In this document: in pieces, positions 29,195-38,145 of the stretch | Layout of the letters: each line of letters begins with the position of its first letter | Numbering within the stretch: position 1 is the stretch's first letter | Origin: JARRQJ01 sp963761035 | GTDB lineage: Bacteria; Pseudomonadota; Gammaproteobacteria; DRLM01 | Assembly: GCA_963761035.1 (NCBI GenBank) | Contig: CAVXFH010000002.1 | Coordinates: forward strand, 496,001-560,000 | Length of the DNA stretch: 64,000 nt | Direction of reading: 5' to 3' | The notes under the pieces: generated by a model | The model's database searches: none | Seen by the model: only the letters and a program-made list of their open reading frames with translations | What the model was told of the DNA's origin: nothing | Position numbers and translations under genes: made by a program

Positions 29195-29851
29195 ATGCAC
29201 GGCGACGGCTTCGGAGGTCCGGTGAGAACAGTGAATAGTGCACGAGCGGTTGCAGGCTCCGGCGGTCTTCGCTTCAGCGGGATCGGTGTGCTGAGCATTT
29301 CGGTCCGACGCATTGCTTCCCTGACGGCTACGCTCTGCATGATCGCAATCAACCCGGCCATTGCCGGTTCTGACGAGGTCAAGCAGCCGTCCGGTGATCC
29401 AACTGCGAAGGTGGCGGCACTGGAATTCAGGTTGAACGCCTTGGAACAACGTATACCGGCGCCCGAACTCGGCCAGCAGATGTTGGAACTGCAGATACGT
29501 CATGACCGGCTGTGGTGGGCAGGCGAGACCGGCAACTGGAATCTCGCCTATTACATGATCGGTGAGCTCGGCGAAGCGTTGCGCGGTATCGAGACGAGCA
29601 ACGGCGATGCGCCCGAACTGCAACCGCAAAAGCTGTCGGAGGTGATGCCGGCGAAAATGAATCCGGCCATCAGCACCGTGCAGCAGTCGCTGGAGCGACG
29701 CGACAAGGCCGCGTTCGCGCGCGCCTACGACCGGTTGTCGGCGGCTTGCACCGCTTGCCATACGGAGGCGGGCGTCGGGTTCCTGCACATTCAACGCCCG
29801 AAGACGCCGCTGCTGGACAATCTTCGCTACACAACTTCGGGAGAAAAGTGA
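29195..29851 (+). CDS. Exported monohaem-cytochrome-like protein of the iron uptake unit
   Basis: 218 residues with an N-terminal signal segment (about 37-57, RRIASLTATLCMIAINPAIA) and one haem c motif CTACH near 188. The central part (LWWAGETGNWNLAYYMIGEL) is helical. Such proteins accompany FTR1 permeases and may pass electrons or oxidise Fe(II) in the periplasm, a role inferred from the neighbours. The true start may be further in, since about 35 residues precede the signal peptide. It is followed at 2 bases by the cupredoxin gene. Confidence 0.7.
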   Translation: MHGDGFGGPVRTVNSARAVAGSGGLRFSGIGVLSISVRRIASLTATLCMIAINPAIAGSDEVKQPSGDPTAKVAALEFRLNALEQRIPAPELGQQMLELQIRHDRLWWAGETGNWNLAYYMIGELGEALRGIETSNGDAPELQPQKLSEVMPAKMNPAISTVQQSLERRDKAAFARAYDRLSAACTACHTEAGVGFLHIQRPKTPLLDNLRYTTSGEK

Positions 29852-29853
29852 CA

Positions 29854-30249
29854 ATGTTCGATATCTTCATCACGATCACGCGCTCGGTAACAACGACCGC
29901 CCGCCGATCGATAAAGCACGCATCGAAAGCCAGTCTGCTGGCCTTGCTGATCGGCGTGTTGCCCTTGACCGCTGCAGCGGCCGGGATACCCGAGTTCGCG
30001 CTGGCGATCCAGAACCACCGCTTTGATCCGGCCACCCTCAAGGTGCCCGCCAACACCAAATTCAAGCTGCGCGTAACCAACAAAGACACCACGCCGTCGG
30101 AGTTCGAAAGCAATGACTTCAATCGCGAAAAGGTCGTGCTGCCGGGCAGCACCGTCACGGTGTTCATCGGGCCGCTCAAGCCGGGGCAATACAAGTTTTT
30201 CGATGACTTTCACCAGGACACCGGGCTTGGTGTCCTACTCGCGGAGTAA
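29854..30249 (+). CDS. Cupredoxin-fold periplasmic protein of the iron uptake unit
   Basis: 131 residues. A signal peptide (about 25-45, SLLALLIGVLPLTAAAA) precedes a cupredoxin-like domain: FALAIQNHRFDPATLKVPAN and the loop FFDDFHQDTGLGVLL. Candidate metal ligands include the His in IQNHRF and in DDFHQD; a full copper site is not evident. GGGAGA lies before the ATG, and the stop is 5 bases before the FTR1 gene. Related FtrB-type proteins hand iron to the permease. Confidence 0.8.
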   Translation: MFDIFITITRSVTTTARRSIKHASKASLLALLIGVLPLTAAAAGIPEFALAIQNHRFDPATLKVPANTKFKLRVTNKDTTPSEFESNDFNREKVVLPGSTVTVFIGPLKPGQYKFFDDFHQDTGLGVLLAE

Positions 30250-30254
30250 TTCAT

Positions 30255-31130
30255 ATGCTTGCTATCGCACTGCTGGTGTTTCGTGAGGTCCTGGAAGCTG
30301 CCCTGATCGTAACCGTGGTGGCTGCCGCCACGCGCGGCGTGACGAGTCGCGGCACTTTCATCGGCGGCGGCATCGCGCTGGGCGCGATTGGCGCGATCGT
30401 CGTTGCGATCTTCGCGGGCGTGATCGAGCAAGCCGTCGGCGGCTCGGGCCAGGAACTGTTTAACGCCAGCGTGCTGCTGGCGGCGGTGGTGATGATCGGC
30501 TGGCATGTGACCTGGATGTCCAGCCACGGCAAGGAGATGGTCAGGCACATGCAGCAGGTCACCGCTTCGGTGAAAACCGGGTCGAGCTCCGTGGCCATAC
30601 TGCTGGCGGTAATTGCGCTGGCGGTGCTGCGCGAGGGCTCGGAGGTCGTGTTATTCCTGTACGGCATGGCGGCGAGCGGAGCGGGAAGGCTGGACCTCCT
30701 GGCTGGCGTGCCGCTGGGCATTGCAGGCGGCACCGCGGTAGGCTTCGGGCTATATTTCGGCTTGCTACGGATCCCGCTCCGCTACTTCTTCAACGCCACC
30801 AATTGGATGCTGGTGCTGCTGGCGGCCGGCCTGTCCTCGACCGCCGCTGGCTTCCTGATTCAGGCCGACTGGCTGCCGACCTGGGGCAACCAGTTGTGGA
30901 ATACCTCATGGCTGCTCGGCGACGGCTCGCTGGTCGGGCAGGCGCTGCACGTGCTGGTGGGCTATGAAGCGCACCCGGCGGGGATGCAGCTGGCGTTCTG
31001 GTTGACGACCGCCGCGGTGCTGTTTACGGGCATGCGCCTGATGGCGGTGCGGCAGACGGCGCTACGCGTACGTGCGGAACCGCCACAGGCCGAACCGGCA
31101 CGCAACACGGCATCCACGAACACGGCCTGA
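30255..31130 (+). CDS. FTR1 family high-affinity iron permease
   Basis: 291 residues, seven predicted membrane helices. Two REGLE-like iron motifs are present: REVLEA (residues 10-15) and REGSE near 117-121. Moves Fe(III), after Fe(II) oxidation, across the inner membrane. The ribosome site GCGGAG is 8 bases before the ATG. Part of a four-gene unit (cytochrome-like, cupredoxin, permease, outer-membrane protein), reminiscent of FtrABCD and EfeUOB, but with a different set of accessory proteins. Confidence 0.93.
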   Translation: MLAIALLVFREVLEAALIVTVVAAATRGVTSRGTFIGGGIALGAIGAIVVAIFAGVIEQAVGGSGQELFNASVLLAAVVMIGWHVTWMSSHGKEMVRHMQQVTASVKTGSSSVAILLAVIALAVLREGSEVVLFLYGMAASGAGRLDLLAGVPLGIAGGTAVGFGLYFGLLRIPLRYFFNATNWMLVLLAAGLSSTAAGFLIQADWLPTWGNQLWNTSWLLGDGSLVGQALHVLVGYEAHPAGMQLAFWLTTAAVLFTGMRLMAVRQTALRVRAEPPQAEPARNTASTNTA

Positions 31131-31286
31131 CCGAAAACTGGAACGTCGACAACGCCGGCCAACGGTCTGCGCGGGGGGAACTTACGCCCGTTTTGTGTTG
31201 ATGTCATGGACTTTCGTGCGACGGAGCGCGGTACGCGGCAGCGAGCGTCCGTCTTTCAAAATCCGCTACACCTAGAAGGAGAGGTA

Positions 31287-32081
31287 ATGAAAAGCAGTGC
31301 GCGAAAATGTTTGGCAACCTGGTCCGCATCGAGCATGCTCGGGCTGGCTGGTGCGTTCGTGGTACCGATGACCGTGGTCGCCGGTCCGGCATCGTCGATT
31401 TATTCGCCGATCGTCGATTACCGCGAGTGGGAGCTGGAGCTCAAGGGTGGCGTGCAGGACTGGAACGACTCGGACGGCGAACGCGCGGCCAAGCTGGCGT
31501 TGGGGTATGGCTTGTTGCCGCGCTGGGGCGTCGAAGTCGAGGCCGAGTATTCGCAGACGCCCGGGAGTAACGCCCAGGTCGAAGAATACGAACTCGAAAA
31601 CATCTTTCAGTTGACCGAACACGGCGAACATTGGTTGGATGCGGGCATCTTCGCCGAGCTGGAGCACAACCGGCTCAATAACAAAAATACCCTAGTACTG
31701 GGGCCGATGTTCCAAAAGGAAACAACGCGCACGCAGACCAACCTGAACATCTACTGGCAGCGCCTCCTCAGCTCGTTGCCACAGGATGCGTCGGACGACG
31801 ACGGCGATGACGACGCTGGCAGCCGCAACGAGCTTGAGTACCAGGCGCAGTGGAAATACAACCTGGGCGCGCGTTTTCAACCCGGCGTGCAGGTATTCGG
31901 CTCCCTGGGCGATCCCGCGCACCTGCATTCCGAGGAATTGAGCGTCGGCCCGGCCTTGTTCGGCCGAGTCAGCCTCGGCAACGCGAAAGGCCTGCGCTAC
32001 AACGCGGCGGTTCTCGCCGGACTGACACATGGGACACCGGACACGGCATTCCGCTTCCAACTCGAATATGAATTTTTCTAG
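31287..32081 (+). CDS. Outer-membrane beta-barrel protein at the end of the iron unit
   Basis: 264 residues. Signal peptide (SMLGLAGAFVVPMTVVAGPA) and alternating beta strands of a small barrel, ending in Phe-Phe (YEFF), typical for barrel sorting. An acidic loop (DASDDDGDDDAGS near 172) could bind cations. ATG 31287 has AGAAGGAGAGG directly upstream and is preferred over an upstream ATG at 31206. It follows the permease by 156 bases, so it may have its own promoter. Function in iron entry is inferred. Confidence 0.75.
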   Translation: MKSSARKCLATWSASSMLGLAGAFVVPMTVVAGPASSIYSPIVDYREWELELKGGVQDWNDSDGERAAKLALGYGLLPRWGVEVEAEYSQTPGSNAQVEEYELENIFQLTEHGEHWLDAGIFAELEHNRLNNKNTLVLGPMFQKETTRTQTNLNIYWQRLLSSLPQDASDDDGDDDAGSRNELEYQAQWKYNLGARFQPGVQVFGSLGDPAHLHSEELSVGPALFGRVSLGNAKGLRYNAAVLAGLTHGTPDTAFRFQLEYEFF

Positions 32082-32272
32082 CCGGAGCGCACTCTGCAGG
32101 CGATTAATGCTATGGCGTAACGATACATCGCTGGCCGGCAGGCCAGCGCGAAGCCGCAAAAAGATTGGTGCAGACAGATTCCATTCAAGAGACATCAACC
32201 GTTGGCTGGGTGATTTAGATTCCAACCGGGCGAATATTAGCGATTGCAAAAGCAGTCACTCATGAAGCAGCC

Positions 32273-33847
32273 CTACTCCCACTCTATAGTGGCCGGCGGC
32301 TTGCCGGAGACATCGTAGACCACCCGTGAAATTCCCGCTACCTCGTTGATGATGCGGTTGGAAACGGTACCCAGCAGCTCGTAAGGCAAGGGCGCCCAAT
32401 GGGCCGTCATGAAATCCACGGTCTGCACCGCGCGCAGCGCTACTACATAGTCGTAGCGCCGACCGTCGCCCATCACCCCCACCGAGCGTACCGGCAGAAA
32501 CACCGCGAAGGCCTGGCTGACCTTGTCATACCATTCTTGTTTGCGCAATTCCTCGATAAAGATCGCATCGGCGCGGCGCAACAATTCAGCGTATTCTTTT
32601 TTCACTTCGCCGAGGATGCGCACCCCCAAACCAGGGCCGGGAAAGGGATGGCGATACACCATCTCGTAGGGCAGGCCCAGTTCGACGCCGATCTTGCGCA
32701 CCTCGTCCTTGAACAGTTCCCGCAGGGGTTCGATCAATTTCAAACGCATGGCGGCCGGTAGACCGCCGACGTTGTGATGGGTCTTGATGACATGCGCTTT
32801 GCCGGTCTTGGCACCGGCTGACTCGATGACGTCGGGATAGATCGTGCCCTGCGCCAGCCATTGCGCGTTGGCGAGCTTGGCGGCCTGCTCTTCGAACACT
32901 TGCACAAACAGATTGCCGATAATCCTGCGTTTCTGTTCGGGATCGGCGACGCCCTTGAGCGCGGTCAAGAAACTTTCTTGCGCATCGACGCGGATCACGC
33001 GAATACCCATATGCTTGGCAAAGGTGGCCATTACTTGATCGCCTTCGTCGAGCCTGAGCAAGCCGTTATCCACGAAGACGCAGGTGAGTTGATCGCCGAT
33101 GGCGCGGTGTAACAAGGCCGCCACCACCGAAGAATCGACACCTCCGGATAAGGCCAGCAGCACCTCATCCTTGCCTACCTGGGCGCGAATGTGCGCGATG
33201 CTGTCCGCGATGATGTTGCTGGAGGTCCAATCGCCGGCACACTTACAGATATCGTGGACGAAACGATTGAGGATGCGCGCCCCCTGCCGGGTGTGGGTAA
33301 CCTCGGGGTGAAATTGCAGGCCGTAGAAACCGCGATCGTCGTCCGCCATGCCCGCCAATGGCGCGCCGTCGGTGCTGGCGATCATCTTAAAACCGGCCGG
33401 CACTTGGGTGACGCGATCGCCGTGGCTCATCCATACATCCAACAGGCCGTACCCTTCGGTCGTGGTGTGATCCTCGATGTCGCGCAGCAGACGCGAATGA
33501 CCGCGCGCGCGCACCTGGGCATACCCGAATTCGCGATGGGCAGACGATTCCACCGCGCCGCCCAGCTGCACCGCCATGGTCTGCATGCCGTAACAGATAC
33601 CCAACACCGGCACGCCTAATTCGAACACAATCTGCTGCGCACGCGGAGTTTCGGTCAAGGTCACCGACTCCGGTCCGCCCGAGAGGATGATGCCCCTGGG
33701 ATTGAAGTTGCGGATCGCCTCGGCTGCCGTATCGTAAGGATGCAGTTCGCAATAGACTCCGGCTTCGCGCACCCGGCGCGCGATCAACTGGGTATATTGG
33801 GAACCGAAGTCAAGGATGAGGATGCGGTGTTGATGGATGTCGGTCAT
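32273..33847 (-). CDS. guaA: GMP synthase (glutamine-hydrolysing)
   Basis: 524 residues. Amidates XMP to GMP, last step of GMP synthesis. The class I glutaminase domain comes first (VLGICYGMQ with catalytic Cys near 86, and HPEVTHT with the His), then the ATP pyrophosphatase domain (LALSGGVDSSVV near 232) and the dimerisation domain ending in PPATIEWE. Transcribed with guaB upstream on the same strand, but separated by 100 bases that hold a palindromic repeat. Confidence 0.98.
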   Translation of the reverse strand: MTDIHQHRILILDFGSQYTQLIARRVREAGVYCELHPYDTAAEAIRNFNPRGIILSGGPESVTLTETPRAQQIVFELGVPVLGICYGMQTMAVQLGGAVESSAHREFGYAQVRARGHSRLLRDIEDHTTTEGYGLLDVWMSHGDRVTQVPAGFKMIASTDGAPLAGMADDDRGFYGLQFHPEVTHTRQGARILNRFVHDICKCAGDWTSSNIIADSIAHIRAQVGKDEVLLALSGGVDSSVVAALLHRAIGDQLTCVFVDNGLLRLDEGDQVMATFAKHMGIRVIRVDAQESFLTALKGVADPEQKRRIIGNLFVQVFEEQAAKLANAQWLAQGTIYPDVIESAGAKTGKAHVIKTHHNVGGLPAAMRLKLIEPLRELFKDEVRKIGVELGLPYEMVYRHPFPGPGLGVRILGEVKKEYAELLRRADAIFIEELRKQEWYDKVSQAFAVFLPVRSVGVMGDGRRYDYVVALRAVQTVDFMTAHWAPLPYELLGTVSNRIINEVAGISRVVYDVSGKPPATIEWE

Positions 33848-33857
33848 AATTTTATGC

Positions 33858-33946
33858 AGGGCAGGTTAGCGTAGCGTAACCCGCCATAAGCTGATAGCTG
33901 ATATCGGTGGGTTACGGCGCAAAATCCGCGGCCTAACCCACCCTAC
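33858..33946. repeat. Dispersed palindromic repeat between guaB and guaA
   Basis: Two partly complementary arms, one reading GTTAGCGTAGCGTAACCCGC and the other GGTGGGTTACGGCGC followed by CCTAACCCACCCTAC. This GTGGGTTACG / CGTAACCCAC type of repeat is widespread in intergenic regions of gammaproteobacteria. The folded RNA may affect guaA expression. Confidence 0.6.
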
Positions 33947-33947
33947 A

Positions 33948-35414
33948 TTAATCTATCCTGTAATTCGGCGCCTCGCGGGTAATGGCCACGTCATGGACAT
34001 GGCTTTCGCGCATCCCCGCGCTGGTTACCCTAACGAACATCGGCTTGGTGCGCATTTCGTCGATACTGCCGCACCCCGTATACCCCATGCTGGCGCGCAG
34101 ACCGCCCATCAATTGATGCACGATGGCGACCATGCTGCCTTTGTAGGGAACCCGCCCCTCCACGCCCTCAGGGACCAGCTTCTCCACTTCCGATTCAAGT
34201 TCCTGGAAATAGCGATCACTGGAACCGCGCTGCATGGCGCCCAAGGAACCCATGCCCCGATAAGATTTATAGGAACGCCCCTGATATAGTTCTACTTCAC
34301 CCGGCGATTCCTCGGTACCGGCAAACATACTGCCCACCATGACCAGGTTCGCGCCGGCCACGATGGCCTTGGCCAAATCACCGGAGTAGCGAATGCCACC
34401 GTCGGCGATTACCGGCACGCCCAGCTTCGCCAAGGCCTCGGCGGTATTGGCGATGGCGGTGATCTGCGGCACGCCCACGCCGCTGACGATGCGGGTAGTG
34501 CAGATGGACCCCGGACCGATGCCCACCTTCACCGCGTCGGCACCGGCTTCCACCAGGGCCAAGGCCCCGGCCGCCGTCGCCACATTCCCGCCGATCACCT
34601 GCACGTCAGGAAAGTGTTGTTTGACCCACTTCACCCGGTTTAGTACGCCTTGAGAATGGCCGTGGGCGGTATCTACCACGATCACATCCACCTCCGCGGC
34701 CACCAATGCCGTCACCCGCTCATCGGTGCCTTCGCCGGTACCCACCGCGGCGCCTGCCCGCAAACGACCGTAATCATCTTTGCTGGCATTAGGCTTATCT
34801 TGCGCCTTTTGAATGTCTTTAACCGTGATCAAGCCGCTCAATTGAAACCTGTCATTCACCACCAGGACCTTTTCGATGCGGTATTGATGCAGCAGGCGCA
34901 TCACTTCCTCGCGGCTGGCCCCCTCCTTGACGGTGACCAATCGCTCCTTGGGGGTCATGACCGTGGAGACCGCATTGTCATAGCGGGTCTCAAAACGCAG
35001 ATCGCGGTTGGTGACGATACCCACCAGCTCTTTATCCTTGTCCACTACCGGCACGCCGGAGATATTGTGGGCGCGGGTAATGGCCAGCACGTCGCGAATG
35101 GTGGCGTTGGGCAACACCGTGATCGGTTCCTTGATCACGCCCGCCTCGTATTTCTTGACCCTGCGCACTTCTTCGGCCTGCTGTTCAGGGGACATATTCT
35201 TATGGATGATGCCGATGCCGCCCTCCTGGGCCAAGGCGATGGCCAGGCGTGCCTCGGTCACTGTATCCATGGCGGCGGAAACCAGGGGGATACTCAGGGC
35301 AATCTCCCGGGTCAGCCGGGTTTTCAGCGTCACATCCCTGGGTAACACCAAAGAGTGGGCGGGCACCAAGAGCACATCGTCAAAAGTGAGTGCTTCCTCA
35401 ACTACGCGCAACAT
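33948..35414 (-). CDS. guaB: IMP dehydrogenase
   Basis: 488 residues from ATG 35414, the standard length. An upstream in-frame start at 35498 would add 28 residues not found in the family. Oxidises IMP to XMP with NAD+. The TIM barrel carries the catalytic Cys loop GSICTTRIVSG near 300, and the two CBS domains lie at about 92-200. N-terminus MLRVVEEALTFDDVLL is family-typical. Divergent from xseA by 121 bases, which hold both promoters. Confidence 0.97.
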   Translation of the reverse strand: MLRVVEEALTFDDVLLVPAHSLVLPRDVTLKTRLTREIALSIPLVSAAMDTVTEARLAIALAQEGGIGIIHKNMSPEQQAEEVRRVKKYEAGVIKEPITVLPNATIRDVLAITRAHNISGVPVVDKDKELVGIVTNRDLRFETRYDNAVSTVMTPKERLVTVKEGASREEVMRLLHQYRIEKVLVVNDRFQLSGLITVKDIQKAQDKPNASKDDYGRLRAGAAVGTGEGTDERVTALVAAEVDVIVVDTAHGHSQGVLNRVKWVKQHFPDVQVIGGNVATAAGALALVEAGADAVKVGIGPGSICTTRIVSGVGVPQITAIANTAEALAKLGVPVIADGGIRYSGDLAKAIVAGANLVMVGSMFAGTEESPGEVELYQGRSYKSYRGMGSLGAMQRGSSDRYFQELESEVEKLVPEGVEGRVPYKGSMVAIVHQLMGGLRASMGYTGCGSIDEMRTKPMFVRVTSAGMRESHVHDVAITREAPNYRID

Positions 35415-35535
35415 AAGAGTAATATCCCATCTGCAGGTAAAGTAACCGAGCATTATAGGGCTTGGGATCGGGGAGGTAAACCATCGCTTTTTGGCCAACT
35501 CCCCTATAAGTCCGCGATTGCGCTAAGATATTCTC

Positions 35536-36915
35536 ATGAATCCGCCATCGCCTGATCGAACCGTCTCGGAAAACGCCCCGCGGCGCGACATCTATAGCGT
35601 GTCGCGCCTGAATCGCGAGGTACGGGCCTTGCTGGACCGCAACTTCCCCCTCTTGTGGGTGGAAGGGGAGCTATCCAACCTGTCCCGTCCCAGCTCCGGG
35701 CATCTGTATTTTTCACTTAAGGACCGCGACGCCCAAGTGCGGTGCGCCATGTTCAAGATGCGCAACCAGCTATTGTCCTTCACCCCCGCCGACGGCGCGC
35801 AGGTCGTGGTACGGGCGCGCATCAGCCTCTATGAACCCCGCGGCGACTATCAGCTGGTGGTCGAACATATGGAAGAAGCCGGCGACGGGGCGCTGCGCCG
35901 CGCCTTCGAGGAACTTAAGAAGCGCCTGAGCGATGAGGGTCTGTTCGACCCGGCCCGCAAAAAACCGCTGCCGCGCCTGCCACGCCGTATCGGCGTCATC
36001 ACCTCCCCCAGCGGCGCCGCCATCCGCGACATCTTGAGCATCCTGCGTCGCCGCTTCCCCGCCATCCCGGTACTGATTTATCCGGTCGCGGTGCAGGGAA
36101 CCGCCGCCGCGCCGGAGATCGTCCGCGCCATTCACCGCGCCGGGCAACACCGGGACTGCGACGTCCTCATCGTGGCGCGAGGCGGGGGCTCATTGGAAGA
36201 TCTGTGGGCATTCAATGAAGAGGCGGTGGCGCGCGCCATCTACCGCTGCCCGATTCCCATCGTCAGCGGCGTGGGCCATGAAACCGACGTCACCATCACC
36301 GACTTCGTCGCCGACCACCGCGCCGCCACGCCGTCCGCCGCCGCGGAACTGGTCAGCCCCAACGGCGCGGAATGGCTGCAAGCCTTCATCGCCTTGGAAA
36401 ATCGTTTGACTGTGCACATGAAGCGCCAACAACAGGCGAAGGCCCAAGCCCTGCAATGGCTGGTCAAGCGCCTGGCGCAACACCATCCGGGACGGCGCTT
36501 ACGCGATCAAGGCCAGCGTCTCGACGAACTGGAGCAGCGCCTTGATCGCGCCTGGCGCAGCCGCCTTTCCCGTGCCGCGGCGCGCTTGAACACCCTCACC
36601 GCCCAGTTGCATCGCTATGACCCCAGCCGCCGTCTGCAACATTTGCAATTACAGCGGGCCACTCTCAGTCACCGCCTGATCCTGGCGATGAAAACAAGTC
36701 TGGAGCAGCGCCGGGAACGACTCACCGGTTTGGGCAGAGCACTGGATACGGTGAGCCCGCTGGCTACCTTGGATCGCGGCTACGCTATCGTAAAACGCCT
36801 GCCGGACGGTGCTATCCTCCGCAACACCGCGGCCGTTAACATAGGTGACTGCATCGAGACGCGCCTGGCGCAAGGAAGGTTGGTCAGCACTGTGGAAAAA
36901 AAGCACGAGTCATGA
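35536..36915 (+). CDS. xseA: Exodeoxyribonuclease VII large subunit
   Basis: 459 residues. With XseB degrades single-stranded DNA. N-terminal OB-fold (about 20-120, YSVSRLNREVRALLDRNFP), then the catalytic core with GVITSPSGAAIRDIL and RGGGSLEDLWAFNEE, then a long coiled-coil (about 290-430) and the C-terminal motif DRGYAIV. xseB is not next to it. The position beside guaB is the usual one. Confidence 0.97.
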   Translation: MNPPSPDRTVSENAPRRDIYSVSRLNREVRALLDRNFPLLWVEGELSNLSRPSSGHLYFSLKDRDAQVRCAMFKMRNQLLSFTPADGAQVVVRARISLYEPRGDYQLVVEHMEEAGDGALRRAFEELKKRLSDEGLFDPARKKPLPRLPRRIGVITSPSGAAIRDILSILRRRFPAIPVLIYPVAVQGTAAAPEIVRAIHRAGQHRDCDVLIVARGGGSLEDLWAFNEEAVARAIYRCPIPIVSGVGHETDVTITDFVADHRAATPSAAAELVSPNGAEWLQAFIALENRLTVHMKRQQQAKAQALQWLVKRLAQHHPGRRLRDQGQRLDELEQRLDRAWRSRLSRAAARLNTLTAQLHRYDPSRRLQHLQLQRATLSHRLILAMKTSLEQRRERLTGLGRALDTVSPLATLDRGYAIVKRLPDGAILRNTAAVNIGDCIETRLAQGRLVSTVEKKHES

Positions 36916-36987
36916 GGCGTTACCTGCTCGGCAGCACACCATCTTCTTGTTCCCTTTCCCTTTGGGAGAGGGTTAGGGTGAGGGATC

Positions 36988-37896
36988 ATGATCAATTTGA
37001 AGCGCTTTAATTTACACATCATCGCCTCGTTCCTCATCCACGTAAAGAGATCGAAACTGTCTGCGGGTTTCCTGCTATTGCTTGTGACCTTAGGCACGGC
37101 CCATGCTGCCACCCTGCCCCAATCCGAACCGGTCCCCGGCGGCATCGCCATGATACCCCTGCCCCACAGCAACGCGGCCCCGCGCGCCTACTTCAATGAT
37201 CAGCGGGTAATGGTGGTAAAAGATGAACAAGGCTGGGTCGCCGTCGTCGGCGTCCCGCTCGACACCAAACCGGGCGATTACACCCTGCGCGTTGAGGATG
37301 CCGGCGCCACCATTACCAAAGTCGCCTTCGCTATCCATGACAAGGAATACGAAACCCAGCGCCTCACCATCAAAGACAAGCGCAAGGTAGAACCCAACGC
37401 CGAAGACCTGAAGCGCATCCGGCGCGAGAGCCGCATCATGCAGGCCGCCTTCACCGCCTGGCAAGACCAAGCCGACGTCCCGCTGCAGTTCGATCTCCCG
37501 GCCCAAGGACCGATGAGCAGCCCCTTCGGCCTGCGCCGCATCTTCAACGGCCAGCCGCGCAACCCCCACAGCGGCCTCGACATCGCCGCCCCCGCCGGCG
37601 CCCCGATCCACGCCCCGGCGGCGGGGCGCGTAGTCGCCCTCGGCAACTACTTCTTCGACGGCAACACCGTACTCATCGACCACGGCCAGGGCCTGGTCAC
37701 CATGTACTGCCACATGCATAAGATCGCGGTAAAGAAAGGCCAGCAACTCGCACGCGGCGACATCATCGGCTACGTCGGCCACACCGGCCGCGCCACCGGC
37801 CCGCACTTGCATTGGGGCGTGAGCCTCAATAACGCGCGCGTCGACCCCATGCTGTTCCTGTCGCGGGAAACGATTGCCGGGCTTGAAGGCAAATAG
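36988..37896 (+). CDS. M23-family zinc metallopeptidase (LytM domain)
   Basis: 302 residues exported to the periplasm; the hydrophobic segment GFLLLLVTLGTAHA lies near 30-45. The LytM domain spans about 180-290 with metal ligands in HSGLDIAAP and HLHWG. Such enzymes cut peptidoglycan cross-bridges. GTGAGGGAT precedes the ATG. It starts 72 bases after xseA; the gap contains GGGAGAGGGTTAGGGTGAGG, a common dispersed motif. The central beta-rich region (about 60-150) is a typical N-terminal domain of YebA/NlpD-like peptidases. Confidence 0.92.
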   Translation: MINLKRFNLHIIASFLIHVKRSKLSAGFLLLLVTLGTAHAATLPQSEPVPGGIAMIPLPHSNAAPRAYFNDQRVMVVKDEQGWVAVVGVPLDTKPGDYTLRVEDAGATITKVAFAIHDKEYETQRLTIKDKRKVEPNAEDLKRIRRESRIMQAAFTAWQDQADVPLQFDLPAQGPMSSPFGLRRIFNGQPRNPHSGLDIAAPAGAPIHAPAAGRVVALGNYFFDGNTVLIDHGQGLVTMYCHMHKIAVKKGQQLARGDIIGYVGHTGRATGPHLHWGVSLNNARVDPMLFLSRETIAGLEGK

Positions 37897-38145
37897 TCTA
37901 AACTCTTAGGAACCATTTTTGGGGGGCAGCGCTTAACCAGGATATGGGTAGTCGAGAGAATCTGGAGCAAGCATTTTTTATTCAAGTTGAAATAACAATT
38001 GTGAAGTGGTCACATTCCAACAGGCTATGAATTCGTAGCCCCCCGTGTTACCTGAACGGGGGAGAGGGGCACAACGAGTTCCGATATCACGATAGCACTG
38101 CGTAATAAGCGTGAGCTGTCCTCAATAGATCGAAGGGAGACGATA

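Noticed and set aside
28923..29243. 106-codon minus-strand frame upstream of the iron unit
   Set aside because: It runs across the Fur-box and promoter region of the iron genes and has no protein family character.
36949..36986. GGGAGAGGGTTAGGGTGAGG motif between xseA and the M23 peptidase
   Set aside because: A widespread dispersed intergenic motif in proteobacteria; nothing specific to this locus.
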